DNA of 64,000 nt, taken from positions 52,999 through 116,998 of the forward strand of contig JAVKOQ010000172.1 of NCBI GenBank assembly GCA_031835245.1. The letters are read 5' to 3'. Shown piece by piece: positions 32,408 to 45,277 of this stretch; positions within the stretch are counted from its first letter, which is position 1, and every line of letters starts with the position of its first letter. The stretch comes from Balamuthia mandrillaris. Taxonomy: Eukaryota; Discosea; Longamoebia; Balamuthiidae. The translations under genes were made by a program, and so were the position numbers. The notes under the pieces are model-generated. The model saw only the letters and a program-made list of their open reading frames with translations. It made no database searches and was not told the origin of the DNA.

Positions 32408-32627
32408 ATGAGTCCTTCTGGTTGGACTCTCGTTAAGGGCGTGCTCTTCATGCTCTTCATTATTGGGGGTTCGTGCTGCTCTTGCTTTTCTCTGCTTTGG
32501 CTTTTGCTTCTCTAGTTTCTTCGTTCTCTTCTCTCGTTTTTTGCCTTCTCATTTTTTCTCTTCTTTCTTCTCTCTTTTGCTCTTCTCTCCACTTTTGTTC
32601 TTTTCTCCTCACTTCTCCATTCTATTA

Positions 32628-32674
<47 letters not shown>

Positions 32675-33563
32675 TCTCTTCTCTTCATCGTTCTCTTCTC
32701 TTCTCTTCTCTTCATCGTTCTCTTCTCTTCTCTTCTCTTCTCTTCATCGTTCTCTTCTCTTCTCTTCTCTTCTCTTCATCGTTCTCTTCTCTTCATCGTT
32801 CTCTTCTCTTCTCTTCTCTTCTCTTCTCTTCTCTTCTCTTCATCGTTCTCTTCTCTTCATCGTTCTCTTCTCTTCTCTTCTCTTCTCTTCTCTTCTCTTC
32901 TCTTCTCTTTCTTGACGGAAGTAATATAACTCTGACCTCCGCTCTATAGTGATCATCATTACTGTCATAGCCCTGGTGGTACAAGACCACTTCCTCACCT
33001 CCGAGTACGAATGCGAGTCCAAGCACCACCTCTACGTCTTCACTCTCTCCACCTTCATCGCCACCATCCCCATCGGCGCCTCCTGCATTGTCCTCTGCTT
33101 CGCCTGCATCTCCCTGCCGGACCCTTCTGTGGACCCCTTCTATCGCGGGCAACCGCTGTTCCCCTTGCGCAGGGTTCCCACAGGACGTAAGCTCAAGTCC
33201 ATCACCGCTCTGCTGAGCCTCTTCTGGCTGTTCTTCATATTACCTGCCTTTGGCATTTGGGGCAGCACCATCCTCTCCGGGCTGTCCGGGTGGTGCGACG
33301 CGCAGTACCGCAAGCAGCTGTGCGACGATATTTTCTGCAAGCCCACGGCCCTGTGGAGCATCGCCCTCTTCTACATCATCCTGGACCTGCTGTTTGGCCT
33401 GCTCGGCGTGGCGATACTCTGCATTCAGGGGCTGCGGTGGAGGGAGGGCAAGAAGGAGGAGGACTACAACTACTACGACTACTATGGGAGCAGAACGGCC
33501 ACCACCAGCAGTCATTCGTTCGAGGGGATGCCGTTGATGGAAGAGGATTATGCTTCCAGCTAG
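32408..33563 (+). CDS. Four-transmembrane protein of unknown function
   Basis: Two exons, 32408-32471 and 32951-33563, separated by an intron made largely of (CT)n and (TTCTC)n. Exon 1 encodes MSPSGWTLVKGVLFMLFIIG, the start of the first helix, completed in exon 2 by VIIITVIALVV. Three more helices follow: TFIATIPIGASCIVLCFACI, ALLSLFWLFFILPAFGIWG and LWSIALFYIILDLLFGLLGV. Between helices 3 and 4 lies a cysteine-containing loop (WCDAQYRKQLCDDIFC). The short cytoplasmic tail is Tyr/Asp-rich and ends EEDYASS. The topology (short N-tail, four helices, Cys-rich second loop) resembles tetraspan/MARVEL-type proteins, but no diagnostic CCG motif is present. Confidence 0.8.
32634..32910. repeat. Compound (CT)n / (TTCTC)n minisatellite with TTCATCG spacers
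   Basis: (CT)18 or so, then TTCTC units interrupted about seven times by TTCATCGTTCTC. The reverse complement of the same compound unit occurs at 39407-39485. Confidence 0.93.
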
Positions 33564-33755
33564 CATCGGTGGGAACCACCCGACCTGTTTGTTCTTTTTT
33601 TTTTTTTTGTTCCAGTTCTCTCCTCCTCTGCCGCTCTGTGGCACCTATAGAGTACGGAGTTACATCGCGTCGTCATGAAGATTTCTCTTATTTGTGCAGC
33701 ATCTCTAAACAAAACGTGGTCCTTTGTCCGCAAAAAACAACAAAGCCGAAGAAAG

Positions 33756-35947
33756 ATGTCCCGTCGCTTGGGCAGCAGCAGCAGGCGCTCCCACCTGTCG
33801 TGCATGCTCCACACGCTGCAGACGTACAAGCTCGTTGCTGGCACCACAGAGACGAAGGATGTTGTGGCTTCCACTTGCTCTTCCACCGGGATCGACTTGC
33901 CCTCTAAGCATAACGGTATTGATTGTTTTTTGTCCATCATCTTCTGGCTCTCCTCTTCTGTTGATGTTTGTTGATGTTTGTTGATGTTTGTTGTTTGTTG
34001 TTATGGTGGTTGGTGTGTCATTGTAGTTGTATGTGTGTGTAGTTGTGAACTAAGATTTGAGGATAGGAGCGAACCAGAAACGAAGCCGCGCCGGCCTACC
34101 GAAACGGTTCAATCCCTACACCGGAACCTATGGGGCACCCGTTCGACCCCGACAGCCACTCGTCACCCTGCTAGAACCACAAGCAGCAGCTGCCACCCGC
34201 AACAACGAAGAAGAAAGCGGAGCAGAAGAAGAAGACGAACTGGGAGGGGACCTGTTTGGCATCGAACAAGCGAACGAGGAACGAGAAGAAGAGCTGCTGA
34301 GGGAGGAAGGACAGTACTCCTTGCCTTCTTTTGCTTCTTCTTTGGCTTCGTCGAAGAAGCGAAGAATAAGCACAGCAAAAGAAGAGGAGGAGGAGGAAGA
34401 ACAAGAAGACAGAGGCGAAGGTGCGTTGGGACTCGCAGCAATGGTGGCGTCTGCGTTTTCGCAAGAAGAGGAGGAGGAAGTGGCTGAAGAGAAGAAAGGT
34501 AAAGTCAGCAAGGAGGAAAACTATCAACAAAGAGAACAAGCAACAGGCGGGTCTAAGATGATGCCTTCGTTTCAACAACTTGAAGAACTTGTAACAAAGC
34601 AACAATGTACGCTTCCTCCGCATCGTTTCTTCTTCTTTTTGTTTTTCCTTATGCTTCTTCTTGCTTCTTTCTTGCTGCTTTCCTTCTTCTCTTTGTTTCT
34701 TCTTCATACTAACATGTAGCCAAAACGAATACCGACAATAGCAAATGCAGATGTTCCGCTGACTTCCTACACAGCACTTGTGCCTAATCTAAACAAATGC
34801 CATGATGGAAGAAAAAGGAAGGAAAGAGGGGCAGGTAGACATCCCTCTCCCAATGGACGACAAGCTCTTCTGCCACCTGAAATGGCGCCTGATGTATTTA
34901 GTCGTGATTCTTCAAAAGTTCAGCCACGAATGAGCAGTTTATCAACCTACAAATGGTACGTTAAATTCTTCTTTCTCCTTCTTCTTTCTCTTCTTTTCTT
35001 TTTTCTTTGTCTTCTCCTTTGTGCATGTTTGGCTTTTTTAAACCCTTACTTATTGAATGATACAAAATAGTTGGAAATGTACACGAACAGGCCACTTACC
35101 AAAGGATTGCACTGCCTTTATTGGCATTCCTGTTGTTGGTCATACAGAGCCAGCAGAACAAGACAAAGATGAAGTGGCCTACTACAATGACAGTAAATTT
35201 ATTTACAGCAAAAGACAAAGAGAAATGTATAAAAGGTTTGTTGTTCTCTTTCTTCATTCTTCATTTTTTCGTTCTTTATTCTGTATATTCTTCATTCTCC
35301 TATCTCCATTGTTCATTCTCACTCACAACAAATAGATGTCAGCAACTAGGAAAGAACAAAGAAGCAAGATGCACTCAATGCAGAAACGAAGCCAACCTGG
35401 TGCACTGCCTCACTTGTGATACCGCTTTCTGTGATAGCAACGGTCATCTCGCCGATCACTTGCTTCGCTTTCCTTCGCACAATGAACTTTATTCCTACAA
35501 ACTAAGACGACAGGTTAGCTTTGTTTGTCCTTAACTCTCCTCTCTCTTCTGAGTTTGACCAACGTATTTTGTGTTTTAAACAGGTCAAATGTTGCAAGTC
35601 CACATGCAGAGAAACAAACGTTTACAAGTTGCTCACCTGCTCCGACTGTTTGGATAAGCTCTTTGATCGCCACTATTCTATGGTTACCGCTTCATGGTAT
35701 GCCTTCTTTTTCTTCCTTTCCTTCTCCTCCGTCCTTCTTGTTTATCCCTTTTTACCTTACAACACCGAAAAGGTCAAGAACAGGACTTCAATACGTACCA
35801 AACGCTTTGGCTTGCGACAACCATTTTGAATGGCATCGCATGAACTGCAACCATCACCATCGTGAAGGCTCCACATTTTTGGTACAGCGAGACAAACTCC
35901 AAGCAGGCGACTATCACGATGGCACCATCAGTGAACACTTTTTCTAG
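33756..35947 (+). CDS. Zinc-knuckle / cysteine-rich protein
   Basis: Seven exons: 33756-33914, about 34063-34606, 34751-34955, about 35072-35236, about 35337-35515, 35584-35697 and 35772-35947. The N-terminal third has a basic motif (SKHNGANQKRSRAGLPKRF, NPYTGTYGAPVRP) and an acidic Glu-rich linker. The phase-correct join at exons 3-4 creates a CCHC zinc knuckle, CWKCTRTGHLPKDC (CX2CX4HX4C). Exons 5-6 add paired metal-binding clusters: CTQCRNEANLVHCLTCDTAF, CDSNGHLADH, KCCKSTCRETNVYKLLTCSDC, somewhat like B-box or ZZ fingers. The end is HHHREGSTFLVQRD. The knuckle suggests RNA or single-stranded nucleic-acid binding. I do not recognise the full architecture. No retroelement domains are attached, so I treat it as a host gene. 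The first exon and start are less certain. Confidence 0.72.
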
Positions 35948-36018
35948 TACCACTTTCTCTCTTCTCTCTCTCACCTCAGAAATACAAAGGAAAAAGAAAA
36001 GCAACATCAAAGCTTCAT

Positions 36019-36859
36019 TCACGTTTCCTTCATGGAAAGATGGACTGGCTGCTCTTCCTTCGCTTCTTCTTCTGCTTCTTCTTCTGCTTTCTTCTTCCAA
36101 TCAAAGTTCTTCATGGGAGGAGGAGGCTGATGCCGCTCGAGGCCATCCAAAAGGTCCTTGGCGTTGTCGGCCACGACGAGCATGTCCTTGTATTCCTCTC
36201 CGATGAAGCCTTGCTCGTAGCCGCGTTGCACCAACGCTAACAGTGGCTCGTAGTAGCCCTCGATGTTCAACAGTCCTAGAAAGGCGGAGACAACAGAGAG
36301 TGCTGTTAGTAACAGAGAAGCAAAGAAGGGAATGGGAGAACGAGAGAAGGGAGAGAAGAGTACCAATGGGTTTGTTGTGAATGCCCAACTGAAGCCAGGT
36401 GATGATCTCGAACAGTTCTTCAAACGTTCTGTGTGAACATGCATCAAACCGTACTCAGTGCCTTCTTTCTTTCATTCCATTCTTCACTTCAAAAAAAAAA
36501 TAAAGAAAAAAAAGCAATCGGCTTCTTGCTTACCCAAAGCCGCCCGGCAGCGCCACAAAGCAGTCGCTCTTCTCCGCCATCATGGCCTTCCTCTCGTGCA
36601 TGCTGGAGACAAAGATGGTGTTGCCCGTCATTTCCCCGCTGATCTCCCTGGGAGCCAGGGCGCGGGGGATGATGCCCGTGACCTCCCCTCCGCCGGCCAC
36701 CACCGCCCGGGAGACCGCTCCCATCAACCCCACGGTCCCTCCGCCGTAGACCAAGGAGAGCCCGCGAGCGGCCAGCTCCTCCCCCATGGCCCTAGCGCCG
36801 GACATGAAGTCGGGGTTTTTGCCTTCCTTGGAGCCACAGAAAACGCAGACGGACTTCAT
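36019..36859 (-). CDS. LOG family protein (cytokinin-activating-type nucleotide phosphoribohydrolase)
   Basis: Rossmann-fold enzyme of the 'lysine decarboxylase-like' LOG family, which releases a base from nucleoside 5'-monophosphates (in plants, active cytokinin). Three exons: 36859-36534, about 36427-36363 and about 36283-36019. The N-terminus KSVCVFCGSKEGKNPDF, YGGGTVGLMGAVSRAV, SMHERKAMMAEKSDCFVALP and the spliced PGGFGTFEELFEIITW contain the family signature PGGxGTxxE; its Arg/Lys and Glu residues are present. The C-terminus (GFIGEEYKDMLVVADNAKDL) is followed by a Lys/Glu tail of about 30 residues not usual in the family. Likely cytosolic. Amoebozoans are known to make cytokinins, which makes a role there possible, but many LOG proteins act in general nucleotide salvage. 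Confidence 0.92.
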
Positions 36860-36961
36860 TTTTTTTTTTGAAGGAGGAAAAATCGAAATCGATTCGTTCC
36901 ACGTTGGAACAAAGTTTTCCTTCTCTTCTTCGGTTGTCTTTCTTTTCTATTCTTAGGTTTT

Positions 36962-36999
36962 TGTCGACATAATTATTGTCGACATAATTATTGTCGATA
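36962..36999. promoter_or_regulatory. Triplicated TTGTCGACATAATTA motif
   Basis: Three tandem copies of TTGTCGACATAATTA, the last diverged to TTGTCGATATAATA, in the spacer between the divergent LOG and F-box/ankyrin genes. It is the densest instance of the recurring GTCGAC motif. Confidence 0.55.
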
Positions 37000-37245
37000 T
37001 AATACTCAGATCAACATGAGATCAATGACGTAACGAGACCTTGTGGGGGAAGCTTCGGCCAATTAATACAGCAACGGAGAGCACGCGGGCTCGTCCTGGG
37101 ACCACACTCACACGCGGGACGAAACCTTTTTTTCTGGCTTTTTCTCTCTTCCAGATCCTCGTTCCTTAACTTTCGTGCCAAGTAGCGTAGGTGAGAGATT
37201 ATAAAAGCGGGAACAAAGGAGAAGCTCACAACGAAGAAGAAGAGA

Positions 37246-38844
37246 ATGGAGGAGTTACCGGAAGAGCTGGTGAGCTACGCCCTGGAGATGCTTCCCGAGG
37301 GCACCCAAGCCATCGCCGCAAGGACGTGCAAGAGCTGGTTCGCTTGCGTTTCCCCTCACCAAAGGAACCGTTTCGGCGTGACAGCACTCTGCCAGCGCCT
37401 GGAGTTGTTGCAGTGGGCGGTGACGGAGCAAGGTTGCCCTTTGCAGAGAGAGGCCTTCCGAGCAGCGGCTGGGCAGGGGAACGTGGCCGTGCTAAAATGG
37501 TTGCGAGAGGAACACGCCATGCCCCTGAACAAGACTCTTTGTGATGCAGCAGCAGAAGGAGGACATTTGGAGGCACTCAAGTGGCTGCGGAAGGAGGGTT
37601 GCCCCTGGTTTGAGGATATCTGTGCCAAAGCCGCAAGAAGTGGACGGTTGGAAATGGTTCAGTGGTTGCGGATGGAGAAAGGCTGTGCTTGGCGGATACC
37701 ATCCACTTATCACTTCGGCTGGCAATGGTACGTTGACAACGGGTTCCCTACGCGAAGGCTGGTGTGCAGTGAGGCAGCGTTGAATGGACACTTGGAGGTG
37801 CTGAAGTGGGTCCATGAAAACGGCTGTCCTTGGGACATATTCACTTGCAGCCAGGCAGCAGAGGGAGGACACTTGGAGGTGCTGAAATGGGCTCGAGAAC
37901 ATGGCTGCGAGTGGAGTGCGTCCACCTGTGTCAGCGCCGCCCGCAAAGGTCACTTGGAGGTGCTGAAATGGGCCAGACAAAATGGTTGTGATTGGAGCCC
38001 ATATGTCTGTGCTCAGGCAGCGGGTAACGGCCATTGGGAAGTGTTGCGATGGGTGAGGGAGCAAGGATGCCCCTGGGATGAAGAGGCCTGTAGCTGTGCA
38101 GCTGAAAATGGCCGTATAGCGGTGCTGAAGTGGCTTCGTGAACAAGGCTGTCCATGGGACGAGAGAACATGTGCTGGTGCTGCTCGCGGGGGACATTTGG
38201 ACATATTGCAGTGGGCGAGAGAACAAGGTTGCCCATGGAATGAAGAAACATGCATTGGAGCAGCAAAAGAAGGACACCTGAAAGTGCTGAAATGGGCGAG
38301 AGAGAATGGATGCCCTTGGAATGAGAAAGTTGGCTATTGGACAGCATTTGGACAGTGGGAAGTGCTGAAGTGGGCCATTGAGAATGGATGCCCTTGGGAC
38401 AAGAAACAAGTATGCTGTGATGTAGCAGGTGAGGGATCATTGGAGATGCTGAAGTGGCTCAGAGAGAAGGGGTGGGAACAAAGTGAGAAGGGAATCACAT
38501 GGAGGGCAGCAAGAAGTGGACATTTGGATATTGTGGTGTGGATGGAAGAGAATACCTGTTTATTGACAGATGCCCACCAGGAAGAGTTTCAGAAGAGTGT
38601 ATGCAAAGCAGCGGCAGAAGGAGGACATTTGAATGTGTTGAAGTGGATGAAAGAGATTGGCTGCTTTCCCCTGCAGGAAATCTGTCGTAAAGCAGCCAAG
38701 TACGGGCATCTGGACGTGATGAAGTGGGCCAGGCAACAAAGCGAAGATGGTCTGTTGGACGTGGTTCAACTGAGGAACATCGCAGAAGAGAGAGGACAAG
38801 AGCATGTGGCGCAGTGGCTCTTACTTTTGGGTGGTAGTGCCTAA
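37246..38844 (+). CDS. F-box / ankyrin-repeat protein S
   Basis: Intronless, 532 codons. An F-box-like start (MEELPEELVSYALEMLPEGT, IAARTCKSWFACVS) is followed by about 14 ankyrin-type repeats of the unusual form AAxxGHLEVLKWARENGCPWDE, for example GGHLDILQWAREQGCPWNEE and EGHLKVLKWARENGCPWNEK. The Trp-centred CPW signature at the end of each unit is the type I know from expanded gene families of amoebae (Acanthamoeba) and of giant viruses that infect them (pandoraviruses, mimiviruses). Probably a substrate adaptor for an SCF ubiquitin ligase. A paralogue lies at 54,043-55,428, and a decayed repeat unit lies just downstream at about 39085-39170. Lack of introns contrasts with most neighbours. 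Confidence 0.88.
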   Translation: MEELPEELVSYALEMLPEGTQAIAARTCKSWFACVSPHQRNRFGVTALCQRLELLQWAVTEQGCPLQREAFRAAAGQGNVAVLKWLREEHAMPLNKTLCDAAAEGGHLEALKWLRKEGCPWFEDICAKAARSGRLEMVQWLRMEKGCAWRIPSTYHFGWQWYVDNGFPTRRLVCSEAALNGHLEVLKWVHENGCPWDIFTCSQAAEGGHLEVLKWAREHGCEWSASTCVSAARKGHLEVLKWARQNGCDWSPYVCAQAAGNGHWEVLRWVREQGCPWDEEACSCAAENGRIAVLKWLREQGCPWDERTCAGAARGGHLDILQWAREQGCPWNEETCIGAAKEGHLKVLKWARENGCPWNEKVGYWTAFGQWEVLKWAIENGCPWDKKQVCCDVAGEGSLEMLKWLREKGWEQSEKGITWRAARSGHLDIVVWMEENTCLLTDAHQEEFQKSVCKAAAEGGHLNVLKWMKEIGCFPLQEICRKAAKYGHLDVMKWARQQSEDGLLDVVQLRNIAEERGQEHVAQWLLLLGGSA

Positions 38845-39084
38845 TAAAATAAGGTATTTGTGTTGCAGTTGAGGTATTCTTCAAACAAAGAAGAAGAGGA
38901 CGACGAAGAGGGAAACCAAAACAATATCAAGCACAAGTACAAGTAACACAAATTCTCACTCCACACACATGCCCACTCTGCTCCCTTTTCTCTTTGTTAC
39001 AAAAACTTCGTTCATGTTTGCAAAAAAAGAATAAACAAAAATACAGCGTTGAAAGGACAGTAAGAGGCTATGATGTGTTAGAAA

Positions 39085-39170
39085 GGGAGCTCACTTGGGA
39101 CCCAGCTGTGTCCAATAGCCAAGAGAGTTACTAAAATGGGCGAGGAAGAATGGGTCCTTGAGCGAAAAAT
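39085..39170 (+). pseudogene. Decayed ankyrin-repeat unit
   Basis: Reads LTWDPAVSNSQ and, after a frame change, RELLKWARKNGSLSEK and a stop. This matches the CPWDE...VLKWARENGCPWNEK unit of the intact gene immediately upstream. Probably the remains of a longer or duplicated repeat gene. Confidence 0.6.
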
Positions 39171-39406
39171 GAAGCCAAGGGAAAGTAGTTAACGTTGTCT
39201 GGCATTGCTTCGTTATCTGAGCTTGAGCGTCGTTGGTGTAGACGATAGTTTCTCAAGGGATGAGTGTTGGAGAAGAGGTGAACTGTCTGCATCGCTCTCT
39301 CAAAAAAAAAAACATCGTTGAAGTGGAAGCTTGTCGAATGCAGAAGGTTGAAGAGGTGTTTTCGCGCTCGACGCCATCCATTCGCCTTTGTCAAGATTAC
39401 GGTGAA

Positions 39407-39485
39407 GGGAAGAGAACGATGAAGGGAAGAGAAGAGAACGATGAAGAGAAGAGAAGAGAAGAGAACGATGAAGAGAAGAGAACGA
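39407..39485. repeat. Compound minisatellite, reverse complement of the one at 32,690-32,900
   Basis: Built of GAAGAGAACGATGAAG units; the reverse complement is TTCATCGTTCTCTTC, the spacer unit of the tetraspan-gene intron repeat. Confidence 0.85.
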
Positions 39486-39683
39486 TTTTCCGTCTTTGTT
39501 TCGGAATGTAGTGGTTACATTTCACTATTGTGCAAAGAAACGTGAGAAAACAACCATGAGAGAAATGCAAAGAAAAAGAGAAACAAAGAACAACGCAAAA
39601 AAATAATACAAGGAGGAGAGAGAGCCAGAAAGGGAAGGCAATAAGAATATAAAATAAACGAAAGGCAAATCACCTATCGCAAA

Positions 39684-39763
39684 ATGGTGCCCTCCGTAAG
39701 TTTATTGTTGCCTTGCGCCGAAGCCCACCCTTCGGGAGATACTTTTTTCGTCGCCCACCCTGT

Positions 39764-39794
<31 letters not shown>

Positions 39795-40180
39795 TCATAG
39801 TTTTCATTTTCTCCTTCTTGTGGAGTTTTGCGACACTCAAGCCTGTACAATTGTTGACCTGGTTGTGCAAAAGCAATCCCAATGACGTCGCTGTTCGCTG
39901 CGGGAAGAACTGTCTGCTGTCTTGTAAGAGACCAACTCGTGGATGGAAGATTGTTGCACAACCTGGGTGAGAAGCAGACGTTCGAACGGTGCACTCAAGG
40001 TCTTCTCTGCCGGTGACCGGACTGCTCCGAACACTGGACTGGCAGGACGGCCAAACAATGACCCTGAAGCAGCTCAAAGCAAAAGCAGCCCTGGAGAACG
40101 TTGCATCCAGGAGGATGGCTCAGCGCGGACCGAGGAGGAGAACTCCAGGGGAACCTCGGAGAGATGTGGTCATGACCTAA
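39684..40180 (+). CDS. Possible small gene of unknown function
   Basis: ATG GTG CCC TCC followed by a GTAAGT donor (39684 on), an intron with (CT)n on the plus strand (39765-39790) and an acceptor near 39839 would give MVPSPVQLLTWLCKSNPNDV... A second open stretch in another frame (LLRTLDWQDGQTMTLKQLKA, KAALENVASRRMAQRGP, ending at about 40180) looks like a real basic C-terminus. To join them a very short intron is needed (GTGAGA donor at about 39968, about 33 bases), which is doubtful. Evidence is mainly the sense-strand pyrimidine tract and splice sites. I recognise no family. Confidence 0.3.
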
Positions 40181-40394
40181 TATCTCAAAACAAAGAAATC
40201 TCTGAAGGAAGAAGGATACACGATTTGCTCTTGTGTGGGATTGCCTCGTGGAGGCAGGTTTTGTTGGAATACTCCATTTTTTTTGACCAACTACATATGC
40301 CACTCTGCAAACAATGATCTGTTATTTTCATCCATTCCACAACAACCTGAGTTCCACAAGACACGTTCGTACCTTCTCTACTTCGTTCGCAAGA

Positions 40395-41148
40395 ATGTTC
40401 CTCTTCAAGGCGAACAACCTCACAACAGACAAGGCGAAGACCGAAGCGCAACAACAGTCGTGTTATGTCCTTCCTCCAACTGCCGCCAAAGACCTTTCCT
40501 TTCTCATTGAAAGCAAAGCCTTAAACTTTTACCAAAGGAAAGAGGTCTTCCTGGAGGAGAACGGAACGCAGCTGGGACAGGTCTTTAACTTGAAGGCAAA
40601 AAACCTCTTCGGCCTGCCCACCTTTGAGCTGCTGGACCTTCAGGGCAGGCAGGTCATGGCCGCGGCCTGCTGTAGTAGCATCACAAGCTCGTCTTGGACG
40701 TGGACGGTACTTAAGGAAGCCCAACCGACTGCCACCATTACTGTAAGAAGCTCCTTTTTTTTTTCATTCTCTTTTCTCTTACGGGTTCTTCTTTCAGGCA
40801 ACCCGAGTTACGCTTGGAACATGCAGCTGGAAAGTAGACTTTCCTCAGCACTCACAGCCGACGAAAAGCATCCAACAAGGGGATGATGATGAAGCCGCTG
40901 AATCTCAACAACCACATCCAACGAGTTTGACAGTGGAAGGGACGTCGGTGTTGACAATCAACAACCCCATCATGAGAGGCAGCCAAGAGGTGAGCAAGTT
41001 GAAACGCCTCCGTTTGGACAACTTGGGGACAGCTCAGTTTGGGCTGGAGGTAAAAGCAGGAGAGAACGTGTGGTTCATGCTTCTTCTCTCCGCTCTCATT
41101 GCCTCCATGGCGGACATGCTAAAGCGCGAACTGATTAAAAGGAAATAA
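40395..41148 (+). CDS. Possible LURP-one-related/tubby-like (LOR) membrane-tethered protein
   Basis: Two exons: 40395-40742 and 40798-41148, joined in phase 0. The N-terminal part (MFLFKANNLTTDKAKTEAQQ, QRKEVFLEENGTQLGQVFNL, KNLFGLPTFELLDLQGRQVM) has the alternating strand pattern of the LOR/tubby-like beta-barrel (strand, glycine turn, strand). The C-terminus has a hydrophobic helix (NVWFMLLLSALIASMADML) followed by KRELIKRK, a likely tail anchor; tubby-like and scramblase-type proteins also bury a C-terminal helix. Family assignment is tentative and based on pattern only. An alternative start at 40314 is not preferred because its leader is out of character. Confidence 0.55.
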
Positions 41149-41434
41149 TGAGTGGTGAAGAAGAAGAAGAAGAAGAAGGGAACACCAATATAAATAAAAG
41201 TTTCTTTTCTTGTAATGCTTCTGTTCGGGTGGGTTTGAAGGAGGAGAAGGAGTTCAACAAACTCGCAAGGTTTCCCTTCGTTCCTTCCAACGAGGAACGA
41301 ACACAGAAAAAAAGCAACGTATTATGCTTGGAGTCGAACCGATAGAATTCAAAAGTTCACTGATTTATCATTGGACCATGATCATCGGTTGATCTATGCT
41401 TTTTTTTTAAAATAATTTTTTTTGCTGCAGGAAG

Positions 41435-43893
<2,459 letters not shown>

Positions 43894-44387
43894 CTCCTTG
43901 TTAGCTTTTCCTTCTCTGCTCACCCATTCCGAGCTGCCAACTTGCAGATCTCCACCTTCCCGCAACCGGACCACGGCACTATCGACAAGATATGGCAGAG
44001 CATTTCCTCTGGCAACGAGTCCTCCACATAGCAAACCGTGACTACCAACGAAGAAGAGGGATTCTCTTGTAGCAAGCGACAAGGACGAAGAGGAGCAGGT
44101 AAAGCCAGTCCCATTCGTTTGTAACAGTTTCTCGGGTTTGCCATTTCATAGGCGTCGTTTTCCCATGTAACACCTTTTTGAAGCTAACTCGTTGTGAAGA
44201 GAGATTCTTGGACGATTCGACACAGAGTCATCATGTCCGTGTTGTTGTGCTCCTCGGCCAAACTCCAGAAGAGCACGAACACATTTTCGTAGTGATATAC
44301 TTTCAAATACATGGAAAATGAGTTTTGTTTCATTGTTTTTTGCTCATTGTAATAAACAACAATATGCCTCTGCTTTTTGTTGGTTGT
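43894..44387 (-). other. Convergent spacer with a peptide-like open stretch
   Basis: On the minus strand, an ATG at about 44313 opens MYLKVYHYENVFVLFWSLAE and continues EEHNNTDMMTLCRIVQESLF to a TAG. The same frame then reads LQKGVTWENDAYEMANPRNC, YKRMGLALPAPLRPCRLLQE and SLPEEMLCHILSIV up to 43920, with an in-frame stop between the halves. The composition looks like real protein (the last part is F-box-like), so this may be an unrecognised exon pair or a decayed gene. I do not recognise it. Confidence 0.3.
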
Positions 44388-45277
44388 TTACCAAGCCTCG
44401 AAAGGAAGCCACTTGCCCTCCATCACGACCTCCACCCAAGGGTGTTCATCGTCTCCGACCTCCTCCGACTGTTTCACTTGGATTGAAAAGTCAACAGCGC
44501 TCATGATTCCTCCAACTCCTAAATTTGTTGGATTGTGGTTGACGTTAAGAGAGAAGAACAAAAGACGAAGAAAAAGCCACAAAAAAGGGACCTTTGTCAT
44601 CGAAACGTTCGAACATGATGTCACGAAGGGGCATTGCGTAGGACTGCATCACCTCCCAGAAGCGATAGAGCAGAGGATCAGAGGGCACCTGAAGGCGATG
44701 AGCCAAGCTTCCCTTGTAAGGATAACGGACCAGTTGCTTGTGGACGTATTTGTGGTCTTTATCATTGAGGCCCAAAGCCTCCATCAACTTACCGGCAATG
44801 TCTTTATCAGCCTTTTTTTCACAAAAATTTTGAAGAAGGTTACTCGAGATTAACACGAAAGAGAGTGAAGAGATAGGAGGGAAAGAGGTGAGTGAGTGCG
44901 TGCGTGAGAGAGAAGGAATGAGAGCACGGTAGAACAGCAAAGAAACTTACAGAGGCAACGTTGTAAACAAGTGAAGCCACCCACATTGGGTCCTGTCCAA
45001 CTGACTTTCCCAAATCATCCCACGTCAACTTCTTCTCGCTCTTGGCTTCTAGCATCGTGATAGTGGCTAGAGAAAGCTCCTGATGCACCGGAAGACCCGA
45101 GCCGAAAGCAGGATCTTTGTGGTGTTGATAGCTGTGTTGTTGGTCGAGCTGGTCCGTAGTTGCAAACTGTTGGTCGCCCATGAAGCCAGAGAGGAAGTCA
45201 TGTGGATCAACAGCCGAGACCGCCAAGGTCAGGCAAAAAAGGAGTAGTGCGAATGCAGCACATTTGTGGAACGCCAT
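44388..45277 (-). CDS. cynS: Cyanate hydratase (cyanase) with signal peptide, copy V
   Basis: Cyanase converts cyanate and bicarbonate to ammonia and CO2 and works as a decamer. Three exons: 45277-44951, about 44812-44592 and about 44513-44388. The N-terminus MAFHKCAAFALLLFCLTLAV and SAVDPH form a clear signal peptide, followed by a linker of about 50 residues. The helical domain then begins with TITMLEAKSEKKLTWDDLGK and WVASLVYNVAS. Catalytic domain: LMEALGLNDKDHKYVHKQLV, YKGSLAHRLQVPSDPLLYRF and WEVMQSYAMPLRDIMFERFD, then GIMSAVDFSIQV and GKWLPFEAW. The catalytic Arg and Glu (YRFWE) and Ser (GIMSAV) are all present. It is divergently transcribed from a second cyanase 364 bases away. A secretory-pathway cyanase is unusual because most are cytosolic. 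Confidence 0.92.

Larger units (their letters stand above)
38845..39683. other. Spacer with ankyrin relic and minisatellite
   Basis: About 840 bases downstream of the F-box/ankyrin gene. It holds the decayed repeat unit (39085-39170) and a GAAGAGAACGATGAAGAGAA compound repeat at 39407-39485. No other gene is supported. Confidence 0.5.

Noticed and set aside
33756-35947. CCHC zinc knuckle as a sign of a retroelement gag gene
   Set aside because: No reverse transcriptase, integrase or terminal repeats are nearby, and the gene has six ordinary introns.
41320-41400. tRNA-like string (GGTTCGACTCC with a TTTTGAA loop) on the minus strand
   Set aside because: The T stem has two mismatches and no acceptor stem can be formed, so at most it is a degraded tRNA-Gln-like relic; too weak to list.
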